From: Flabesymbios commensalis
Taxonomy: Eukaryota; Annelida; Polychaeta; Terebellida; Flabelligeridae
Direction of reading: 5' to 3'
Length of the DNA: 64,000 nucleotides
NCBI GenBank assembly: GCA_964017125.1
Contig: OZ024908.1
Span: forward strand, 61,077,521 to 61,141,520
Position numbers and translations under genes: made by a program. Each line of letters opens with the position of its first letter. Positions within the stretch are counted from its first letter, which is position 1. The notes below the pieces were generated by a model. It worked only from the letters and a program-made list of their open reading frames with translations. It did not search any database and had not been told where the DNA came from. Positions 23,301 to 35,300 of this stretch are shown here, piece by piece.

Positions 23301-26300
23301 GAGGTGTATCACAAGCTAAGAAACAATTGGTTACATTTTGGGGATGATCCAGATTATGATCAAGATACAGAATATGATCCGAATCTCACAGATTTGCATG
23401 AAACTATTATCAGAGGTGTGACTGTGGCCAAGGACCAATCCATTAAATTGTGGGAATGATACGGATTACGATCGAGGTCTGGATTGAGATCATTAATTTC
23501 GATGGAGGTTTGCAGCCTCTGACCTAGCCTAGGACTACAATAATAACTACACAAAATTGCTTCAATGAAATTCGAATTTTAAGGGGTGGAGAGCTTAGAC
23601 TTCTTTTGTTTATTTGTGAGATGTAATGTGCAAACCACCACCCACTTATATACATATGTAATACATGTACATACATATCTCTGAAGCTTGTGAAATTATT
23701 AGACAGCCCCTAAATATACAATGGCTATTAATTAAAAAAAACAATTTGAAATCATCCTTTAATTTGTTCACTTTTATTGATGTGCTGATTTTTTTAGCTT
23801 TACAAGTGCTTGATCAGCCCAGCAAACACAAGACATTGACCAAATGCTAAATCAATTCTGGACCATTGTATATGACTCTGGTTCATCATTGATACAACAT
23901 TGGATCAATGTCTTGTGTTTGCTGGAGTGAGGCTGTGCTTTTTTTATCAAGCATTATCAATGTGTCATTTTTAACATATTTTCTACCAGGCATTCCATAC
24001 TTATTTCTAACACAATTTTTTTCACAGCTTCTCATCAACAATACTGTCATCGAGGACTACCCACGTTTCTCCCACCGTGGTATTCTATTGGACACTGCAC
24101 GCCACTACTTGCCTATGAGCGCAATCTTTGCCAGCCTGGTATGTATTTTCCTTTTTTAAGGTTGTGTGCTAATTGACCTAATTAGTAACTATCAACATCA
24201 CCATGATCATCAGGTGCGACTGATAAAGTTTGGGAATTAACCCTTTGAGCCTGAATTCCCAACTTATAGTGGATGAAGATGACTTGATGTGTTTTAAAAT
24301 TTAAAGAAAATTACCACGTATTGCTAAACCAGTTTCATGGAAATTTTCGTTCTAAAACCCTTAGTTGTAGGAAAATTTAGTCTGTTTTCAGGGAGTAAAA
24401 TGATGCTTTAATGCATCGTGGGGGCTTAAAGGGTTATGTATAGGCACCTGTTGGTTACAGTTGGATCTCAATCGCAAGGTCACAGAAGGAATTGAAGAAT
24501 GTTAGACCATTCATCGGGCCACACATATCTCCAAAATTACTTATTCAATTTTCTTCATAATTTTCACACATCAACAGTCAGGAGGTCTTGATGTGCCTTT
24601 TTAGGTCACTGTATTTTGACTTTGTTTTAGTACAGTATCATCAACTAAATTTTGATGAGTTTTTTTTCCAGAGCAGATTTCCAAGACTACTGTGTGGATT
24701 ATAGTGCATAATCTGATAATAATTGTTTAACAGTGTTTAACCTGTCTAAAATTTGGTTGAAGTGTAGCTATGCTCCACATTGAACACAAATTCATGTTCC
24801 CATACTAGAAAATGATGTAATATAAAACTACTACAGTATAGACAGCAATGTGATACTGAATGTGTGTCATCACCTCTTACATTACATTCCTTCTATAGTT
24901 AGTACTGCTCACATTGATTGGCCCTGGGCCCAATTTTGTATATCTCATTTGTTATTATTCAGGAGGCTATGGCTTACAACAAAATGAATGTGTTCCACTG
25001 GCATATTGTCGATGACCAGTCATTCCCGTATCAAAGTCGAGATTACCCAGATATCACACTCAAGGTAAAACTTACTTCATATCATTAGCTTTAGCCACAT
25101 TTACCCTGAAGATGTTAAGCTAATGCTGTTTTAATGTTGGTCCACCATCTAAGACGCCGGCCTAACATTAAACCAACATTAAGTAAACATCTTTTATTTG
25201 TTGGGTATGAATTTTCTTCTAGAAGATTTTATAATGTCACTTTATTAGGATCTCTGCATCAAATGTTTTCAAACTGGCGCTAGCTAATCAGCTAGGTCTG
25301 TAGACCTGTAGGAGCTTTATTTTTCACAATTTTTTTCTAATTAGGGCATCTGGACCTTTCGTTATATGGATATTTTTTTTCCTGACCATGCCATTTGTAA
25401 TACAAACCTAAAGTATAATACTACATGTGTACATGTACCATGTATGAACACCACTCTCGATTGAGATGTTCATAATTTAAATAATTTTGTTAATTATTTT
25501 TACAATAAAATCGTTATGGTCATGCTTTAAGACAGGGCCGTTCAGGTTACCGGGAACAAACAATTTTTTGGGGCTCTTATATAACTAATGTTTCACACCA
25601 ACTTGTGATTATTCTACTTGTATACTTTAGGCCTTACGGTATTCAGTATAATTACTACATGTTATTATTCTGTATTTGAAAACAATTAAAGGTTAATCTT
25701 AGTGACATTATTGTAAACACAGATATATATTTCTGAAGGGAGTGAACCTTTTGGACAATGTTTTATCAAATCAATTCAGGGCGAAACTTTTTTTGTAAAA
25801 TAGATGGTGTCATAGCCAGATCGCATGTGTAGATATGTATAATAATAGAGGCCCCTAAGTATGTACACTGTGTATTATGTGTCACACAAGGCCCGTAATC
25901 TGGTAATAAACGATGTAATGCCAACAATTGACATGTTTTACCAGGGAGCATATGATCCGTACACTCATATCTACACACAAGAAGATGTCAGAGCTGTCAT
26001 TGAATTTGCCAGAATACGGGGGATTCGTGTGGTACCGGAGTTTGACACACCAGGTAAGTGACTTACCGGTATACATGTTGTATTTACCATGAGCTAGCCT
26101 TTGTTGGTTTGATACATGTGGATGGAATTCACAAGTTAATACCTGACACCATTCAAAATATCTACAAACTAGATGCTTAAGTGTCAACCCTTAAGCCTTT
26201 AACCCTTTCACCACTGAAGCCTGTTTTTATGTGCTGAATGCCATAGCATTCAGCACATAAAAACGGGCTTCAGTGGTGAAAGGGTGAAGCCCTTTTGATG

Positions 26301-29300
26301 CATTAGAGTATCATCTTACATCCCTGATAACAGACTTGATTTTCCTACAACCAAGGGTTTTAGAAGGAAAATTTCCATGAAACTGGTTTACCAATACGTG
26401 GTAATTTTCGTTAATTTTCAAACCACATCAATTCATCTTCATCCACTACAAGGCGAGAATTGTGACAGCAATTCACCGCTTGTAGTGGATGAAGATGACT
26501 ATGGTAAATTCAGGCCTGAAAGGGTTAAAGCGCTGAATATTGTTCATATAAACCATGGAGACCAAAGGGTTTTATTCAATTTGAAATGTCTTAGCTCTTT
26601 CTGATTCATTTGAATACATATGTTACAGTAATTTCATTCTAGACTGTTAAACGTTTTTTTTGCAAGAATCCATCCTTTTAACATGTATATTGCCTTCATT
26701 TTAGGTTGATATGTCATTTTTTTCAGGATTTTACCATTATGTTATGTTATATAACCTGATTTGTACAAAATTGATCATTGAACTAATAATAGTTTTTGCT
26801 GAAAAATGTAAGAATGCATTGCAGGTAATAATTTTAACACATTTGAATTTGATTGTCAGGGCACTCTGAATCCTGGGGTAAAGGCCAGTCTGGACTTCTG
26901 ACACCCTGCTACTCAAAGGGTCAGTTTGATGGCAGCTATGGGCCAATTAACCCCATTGTGCAGACCACCTACACATTTCTTCAAGGTTTTATGAAGGAGC
27001 TATCTGAGGTATTCAAAGACACATACCTCCATCTGGGCGGAGATGAGGTCTCTTTTTCATGCTGGTTAGTCCACGTTTTACAATCCTTCCAAATGTTGTA
27101 ATTGCTGTAGATAGCAGCTCAACATAAAACAAACATTGTCTGAAAATTTCTGTGTGCTCAGTATATGCTGACAAAGAAGAAAGTATTGTAGTGGAACATG
27201 CTTTGTGAGACCAATCTAATGATTTTTGCCAGAATGCAGCATAGATTATGAATTTATAAAGTTTTTTCATGTAAATTTCTATATACTCTATATCTAATAG
27301 CATGTATAGCAAATACTGTTGTGTGGACTGGTAAAAAAGTATCATAATAGTTGATAATATATGTTTATAGTTGCTTCTGATGTACTTGCTGACAGTTATA
27401 TTTTGTTTCTTTAGCACCGCAGTGTTCAATTTATTCAGTATAGCGTACACAATAAAGCTACACATTTTTGGTCTACTGCTAATCAAATTTGAAATTGATC
27501 AGCAAAATATATCCTCTTTAATGATAGGAAAAACCTAAGGAATGTGGAGCATTTTTGCAAATCTCTACCCAATATTTTTAAAATAAGATTGAACCCTTCA
27601 CTGTTGTCACATTTATGCACCCCATGGCATATTTTAATTGTGAATATTTGTTTTAGGCAAAGTAATCCTAACATCACTCACTTCATGAAATTAATGAATT
27701 ACAGCAGCGACTATTCTAAATTGGAACAATTTTACATGCAGAAGTAAGTAATGTTCATTTGAACTTGAATCTATGTCTATCTATGATGCATGCATGTGTT
27801 AGATAGCTGATACTTGCTAGAATGGTTTGGTTTCTCTATCTCATGTGAACTTGAGAATGTGATATCTTGATAATTTCCTGGACAGGCCTTCAGATTGAGC
27901 ATTCACGATTGCTTCGTTGAATGATCACTCATACACTTATAGTCAGGTGCATAAAATACATCAATGTTGTCAGTTTGTTGCATGCTGTGATACAGAAAAT
28001 CAGGTAATATACAGGCATGTAACTATGACTCAACTGCTACTTTGCAAAAAGTATTTAATTAATGTTTAAAAAATTAGATGATGATACATAATATAGATTA
28101 ATCAAGTGAATGCGTATATTTATATAGGGCAGGCCTATAGAGTCAAAATATTCAAGAAGGTCACAAGTTAATGTAATATTGTCATGTATCATATTTAACT
28201 AGCCATGTTGATTTTTTTAGATTACTGAATATAGTAGGTGATCTGAAGAAAGGATATATTATATGGCAGGAAGTACTGGATAATGGAGTAAAGGTAAGAA
28301 ACATCAACTATGTTTTATCATGTTTTTATGGTGATTATTTCCATACATGTATTCACCTGTTGCCATGTACTATTTATAAAATATGTTTGAAATATAATAG
28401 CCCTATTTGATTTTTTTTCCTGTTTAATAGCATTTTCCTTCTCTTTCTATTTAAAAAAATAATTGTTCATCCTATTTGTTATTGGCTTGGATGTTTGGGA
28501 TGCATATTGAGGATGATGAACAACCATGCTTGTTAATTTTACCCAGTTGAGGACCAAATTAAATTTCTGCTGTGCTCTTGCTGGGGCCAGATTAATTTAT
28601 TACAAATTCCCAATACACTGTATATCCTAGACTGGTCTTCAATGGGTTAATTATCAAATCTTTGCATGCTACATGTATGAGTACAGATATACTTCAAACA
28701 CTATTATTGACGTTGTTGACATCTCCTTCCCCAAGAGCTATTTTCCAGTATGGCGACCTTAATATGATACAGTATCAACCATTCAATAGATTTGTTTCAT
28801 TCTAGACTTAATTTGAAAAAAAATTTGGCGAACGAATTACAGTTTTCCTGTGATGCTGTTTGATCAATCAACAGATTTGCTTCACTTTAGACTGGAATTG
28901 AAGCTGGAGGCAGCCCTCTGATTAATTTGTTTGTTACTTTTTTCATTCATGTTAAGCTGTACAGCACTTTCTTTCGATTTTTCGAATAAATATAAGATCT
29001 AGTTAATGATTGAAGCTTGTTAAATTATTATCCACTAATGTTTTTGAACTTTTACAGATTTTTTATGCATGAGCTCTGCACTAGAATATTATTACAAATG
29101 TCTCTAATATTTTCAACTGCTTTTAAATGACTCATCAGATTAAATTTGAGTACGAGATAATCTAAACGGTGGGTTTTGACTACTGATCTACTAGGTGGCG
29201 TCAAATACTGTGGTGCATGTTTGGAAAGGATCCTACCCAGCCGAGCTGGCCAAAGTAACACAACAAGGATACTCTGTGCTGCTATCTTCACCCTGGTATC

Positions 29301-32300
29301 TCAGTCAGATACGCCTCGGTGCTGATTGGAAAAATTACTATCAATCTGACCCTCATAATTTTAATGGTATTTGAGACATGGTGTCATTTTATCATACGTT
29401 ACACACTCACCCATGTTTATTTCCCATGTGGTACTGTAAGAAGTAACATAAGTTGACTCTGCAATAATCGTTTTTGTTGAGAAACATTACCCTTGTCTAT
29501 CCTGTTCACATAATTATTTCTTAACTACTCACAAATTTCAACATATTTCCATTTACTATGCGATGTCGTCAAAATTTTATGTAAACTATTCAAGTATTAT
29601 AATACATGTATATGGAAACGTTTTCATTTCAAAGGGCTGTATCATTTTCTATGATTTTACCCACTTTGAAGACGCATAATTACATAAATCACTGGCAGGC
29701 AAAAGGTGAAACCTGTTTTTTATCCTTCCAAAACTGTCACAATTCTCAGATTCAAATAATTGAATTTCAAATAATTTGTTTGTGCACACCCCCTTCTACT
29801 ACGCACTAGCAGTGAATTCTTATTATTCCCATACCCAGCATAATATTTACTCACTGTTTGGTTAATGTTGGGCCAGCGGCAAGGACAGTCGGCCTACGTT
29901 ATTTCAACATAGGGCCAACGGATCGTGTTTGCCGGGTACTGTCTTAATATTATTTGTTATCACCTCCCATCATTTTTTCACCACTAAGCCTCCCGACACT
30001 AAAACTTCCCAGCACTAATAAGCCTCCCCTCTAAGCCTCAAAAAACAACCTCTGCATGCTGGATACAATGGAATACTAAAATATTGGATAGCTATAAACA
30101 AATAGATCTTCATTCAACAACTAACCAATTGCAAGATTTTTTTTATTATTATTATTTGAATTATTCCAGTGATGTTGTATCATGATGACTGATCTCTAAG
30201 TGCTGCCATATAAAACACGTGTGTGTGCTCAGCAAATCTAAAAAAAACATCTTGTAAAAACAGCCAGCATACGTGAACTCAATTAGCTTATTTCAACCCT
30301 TAAGTCCTTAACCTTAAGTTCATTTGTTTAAGTTTTCACCCACTTAAGGTTGTGTTTCGCTCCCGCGATCCACAACCTCAAGTGGTTGAAAATTACTCGC
30401 ATTCGTTAAATTTGAGAACAAATATTTACAAATCTGGACATTTATGATGATTTCAAATTGTAAAAACTCTTTGGTATTCGTGGTTTCTACAAAACTATTT
30501 CAGCGTTGTAATGGGGTCGACCTGGAGGTCTGCATAATAATTTTCACTCACTTGAAGTTGTGGATCACGTCAGCGAGGCACAACTTCAAGTGGGTGAAAA
30601 TTGTAATGATATCTGCATATCTTCCCTGGAATCTCGACATGGTGGATAAGTCGAGAAACAAAAGTCTGCATGCACACTAGTTGCTGTCAACAAGATGCAT
30701 GTCAGTCAAATGATATGTAATAGTCGTTTATCCACTCAGAAAGTGGGAGGTTGTGAAAAGACTCTCAGGAGTCGCTTTCATGACAACCACCTAATATGTA
30801 ATCATTGTAATTCGCAGCGTAAAACACGCAGCGCGAAAAGGATCAAATACATGTACATTATCAGATTATTATTTTATCATTGTCAAAACACACCCACGCG
30901 AAAGCGGGTAGTTCAAAACTGGTTTGATTTTGTCACGTTCGCGTCGGTTTTGCATGGGAAATGCAGGGAAATAAACGTTGAATTTCGCCTCTGTTCGGGT
31001 TCTGACGTCGCCTGCGTTTTCGGGTTTGCGGTTGTGTGTTTTACCCTTTGAAGTGCGTTATTTATTACGTTGCTATATTATATTTCCGCTTATAAAACCT
31101 ATATACATCGTAGGGCTCTTGAGTTTTCCCTTTTCAAGCATTTAAAAGATTACAGCATTAGACCACATTCTGACCACATAATCTCACTTTCTCCAATCTG
31201 GATTATCGTGTTTTAGCATGATAAGGACGTGTTCAAATTACCTATACCTAATCCCAGAACCAATGAGGATCAGCATCCCGACAGCACTCAAAGTGGAACG
31301 AAAAGTCTGCTGTCAGAATGGGGATCATCGGCTTGACAATTAAACCGCCAACCTAAAATATTTACGATTTGTACACACATGAATTCGTGTCTGGCTATCG
31401 CGACCCACAGCTTCATATGAGTAAAAAACAAATCGCATGCGCTGCTAACGTTAATCAGCCGTTTCCCGCTGATTATAAATTTGCTGACCCTCTAAGAATC
31501 AATGTGCTAACCCCGTAAGCACAAAACATTTGTATGTCATTTATACAACGTCGGCCCAACGCCTTCGACGTTAGTCCAACATTGTATAAATGGTATACAA
31601 ATGTTCTGGGGGGTTTTCTGGGAACAGAAAGAAGTGAATCCGCGTTTCGCTCCAATTTAAAAACAAATCAAATCTTTCATAAAATCCTCACCGACATAAT
31701 TATCCTCTCTCTTGATAAAAAAGGGTGTATCTGCCACTTTGCCACCATTTTAATGCCTCGAGGACGATATTATTCGCTTGTAACGCTTGTCTTTTAGTTG
31801 TCACTAAGGACAATTTTCTTTTTACAAAATGAAACAAAATGATTATTATTTTTTTTTATCAATAACAACGAAAAGTATTACTCAAAAACAAAGAGCTTCT
31901 TGTGTAGGTAAGTCATATCCACGTAAAACATAACCTGATAACTACCCGTGTTTTATTCAGCCAAACATAAATATACATACATATATAAATATGACTAGCA
32001 ATCAACAGCAAATAAATGGTAAATGTTTTTCTATTACATTCAGCACGGCCCATGTCATTATAATAGAACAATTGGATCGATTTATGTTCTCATCTTTGAA
32101 CATAGCGTAATGAGTAAGAACATGACAAACAAGTTTTACCTATCGTATATTATTGTTTTCCATGATGATATTACTGAGCACAACAAAAGCAAAGTGAACA
32201 TAATCCAGAGCGTGATTCACACAACATATTCCTTAACCCTTGTCCTGCTAGGCCCGTATATATCCGGTTTAAAGCATGTTTAGATCAGTAGAAATATCAC

Positions 32301-35300
32301 TTAATTTGACAAAAAAAATTAGTAGATGTTTAGTTAATCCAATACTTCAATATTGGAGATGTCTACTTTTCATTAATAATTATGAAGATTTTTCGTCATT
32401 TGAAGCTGGAAATTGCGTTAGCAATTCCAGCTTCGAATGAATGAAAAATAGAAACAAACAATTCAGCAGGACAAGGGTTAACCCTTTCAAGCCTGAATTT
32501 ACCATTGTCATCTTAATCCACTACAAGCCGCGAATTCTCGACTTGTAGTGGATGAAGATGACTTGAAGCGAGTGGCGAATGAAAAAAAATATATCGTTAT
32601 TATTATAATAGGTCCACACAAATTGTAGGCCCCTAATTCTAAACCGCCAGGTTTTAGGAAATCAAGGCATCATTCATATGCGACATGATGCTTTGATGCA
32701 TCGTGGGGTTGAAAGAATATAGGTCATTTTGTACAATAATTGTATGGGCTGTTTTATTCACCTAAGAGCAGCGGAGCAGGCGCCCTATAGCATCTCTCAG
32801 AGATTTCTGCGTGAACACATATATAATAGGGTTAATCCAGGAATTCAGCTCACTCAGCTTGTGTAGATATATGACAGTGGTAATGGGTGTGAGGTTTCCT
32901 GTTATGTACTCTACCACTGTGTTGATGCACGCCGGCCACTGGCATACAATATGTACCACTATTATCAGCATACACTTCAGCGAGCCCCTGAGGTACTCAC
33001 GCCGTCCAGTGGCATCCGATGATGAAGTTCTCCGGACAAGTCTTATCACCACGGAGGCAATGTAGATGTAAACACCAGCTATCAACACACATTCCACGGT
33101 GTAATTTCCAACGACTGTCAGATACATCATTGTCCTTATTGGTAACAGGAGCGGAGTGACACAGCCTGTCTGAGGGTACCAACTGTTGTTTAACATCACT
33201 GTGACGGGTACTGTACCGTACAAGATGCTGAGCACTGCCGCCACCACAGAAGCCGTTATGGCCTTATTCATGTTGCTCTTGTCTTCGTAATAAAACGGGA
33301 ACCTGATGGCTACGAATTTGTCAAAGCATACCAGCAGCAAACCCATACTAGTTAGTTTCTTCACCACCAGACGAGACGCAAGGATGAAGCCACATAGCCA
33401 CGGCTCAGATATGTTACTGATGATCGCGTTCATGGGAGAGAAGACGTTCACCAAGATATTGAACGAGTCGCATATTGCCAGATTTGCCAACAGAATCATA
33501 TAAGCTGTTCGAATTTTCTTGTTGGCAGGCCGAGCTACGGTATACACCATCACTAGGTTTGCCAACAGAGCCACGCCTGAAATGCAGAGAAATGTAATAG
33601 TTAAGATGTCAAAGCTATTTTCTGTTGGTGGTTGTCCAGGAGGGCGGCTTCCATCCAAATCCGGCAAGTCTGCCAAATTTCCCGAAGTGTTCATGTTCCT
33701 TGGCGGATTTTCCATGATCTTCAATGCGACGTAGAAGTCACCCGTTTAACCCCGCAGGAGACAATCATAGCTAGTAATAATATCAGAACTGCTCGCAAAG
33801 TTCTAGTCTTAATCTGTGCTCGATCGAGAACTCTGATTGGCCGATAGCATTACCAATCACAGATGGTCTTGATTGTGATGTAGACCAAACTATGGCTCAA
33901 TGGATTGGTCTGTTACCATGTAAAGCAGATCATCAGGCTGGGTGGGATTGGTGCAGACGATGATCCCTACCAATCCCATCCCTGGCATCTAGATTCACCT
34001 AGGGAACACAAAACATTTTTATGACATTTGTACAATGCTGGTCCAACGTCGAAGGCGTTGGGCCGACGTTGTACAAATGTTATAAAAATGTTTTGTGTCT
34101 GCTGCATGGGCATCCGCTTATTTGCTTGGTAGGGAGGTATGGCTAGATGTACCACGCTGGGCCCGTATTCTCGTACAAGTTAGGATATATCGTAGGCTTC
34201 GATTCGACCAATCCGAAGCCTACGATATATTGTAACTTGTACGAGAATACGGTGTCCAGCTGGCATCTCCTATGCCCCCCACCGGCAGTACACTCCTTCC
34301 TGCGATGTCTTTTTGATAGCGCAAATCGCGACTATTATTGTTGTAAATATTAGCAAATAACCCCTTTTGGAGCTAGATTATATCTCCAACATTAGAAAAT
34401 ATCGAAATACATATCGACATTGTATCCAACTAAAAAGTCTACTTGACATTGCGGGTTGCGTCGACGAGCCACACCTTTGATTGGGTGGAGATTTCAATTA
34501 TATACCTTAGGGGTGGAGGGGTCAACGTAATTAGCTTGGGTCGATGTATTGTGCTTGCTGGGTCAGGTGCTGCTATTAGCCCTGTATATCAATAGACAAT
34601 AAACAATAGACAATAGTTTATTAAACTCGAGCCAGACATGGTTTGGAGTATGCAATATTACATAACAATAGTCAATAATAAAGGTAATAATACATAGTAA
34701 TAAAATAAAGTATTTAAATACATAGACAGATATAATACAGAAAATAATGTGAGGTAGTGAGGTACAATGATCGAATGAGACATAATGATCCCAGTAAGCA
34801 CAGCACGTTTAACCAAAGTTATTTTAATGTTGCCCCATCGTCACAGATCTTGGCCCAACCTTAAACCTACATTGGTTGAAGGTGACGTAGGGCGGGGGGC
34901 CCAGGGTAGTGGTTAACACCGCTGCCTTTCACGCTGGAGTTCGGGGTTCGTTTCCCGGTCTCGGCGGTTTGAAAGAAACAAAAATGTTTCTTCCTCATCC
35001 ACTCGTAAAACTCAGTATTGTGGGGAGCTTCCGTGGCGGAAAGGTAACGTACTCGACCTCAGACCTCCATGATTTGAATTTCGAATCCTTGGTCTGGAGG
35101 GCAGTGTCATCTCACCATCCTCAGGTGGTTCTCCTGGCCCAATTTAGCCTGTATGTGCACCAAAGTGGCGTAAAGCCCGATTCACTTATTTAATTTTGAA
35201 GGTGACGTTTTTGCTGGGATACCACTTTATGTACTAATCATTCTACTCTTTGCACTTGTTATTTATTTAAATTTAGTTTTATCAGACAATGTAAGGCACC

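Larger units (their letters stand above)
19927..24027 (+). other. Intron 3, repeat-rich
   Basis: Phase 0 intron of 4.1 kb. It holds a tandem repeat (20001-20510), B-type MITE copies (20690-21381), a TIR element (21797-23138), a dispersed repeat (23190-23530) and a palindromic MITE (23818-23925). Confidence 0.8.
26054..26859 (+). other. Intron 6, stacked MITEs
   Basis: Phase 1 intron of 806 bp, mostly filled by an A-type element (26185-26527) with a palindrome inserted (26199-26287) and a D-type fragment joined at its right TTAA (26524-26645). Confidence 0.85.

Noticed and set aside
27013-27486. 157-codon frame on the - strand
   Set aside because: It overlaps hexosaminidase exon 7 and intron 7 in antisense and has no recognisable domain.
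30695-31051. 118-codon frame with several Cys and basic residues
   Set aside because: No known domain; it sits in repeat-rich intron DNA and shows no sign of coding constraint that I can see.
33716-33724. Upstream TTG start for the GPCR
   Set aside because: It adds only three residues and is not a credible eukaryotic start; the ATG at 33713-33715 is in frame.
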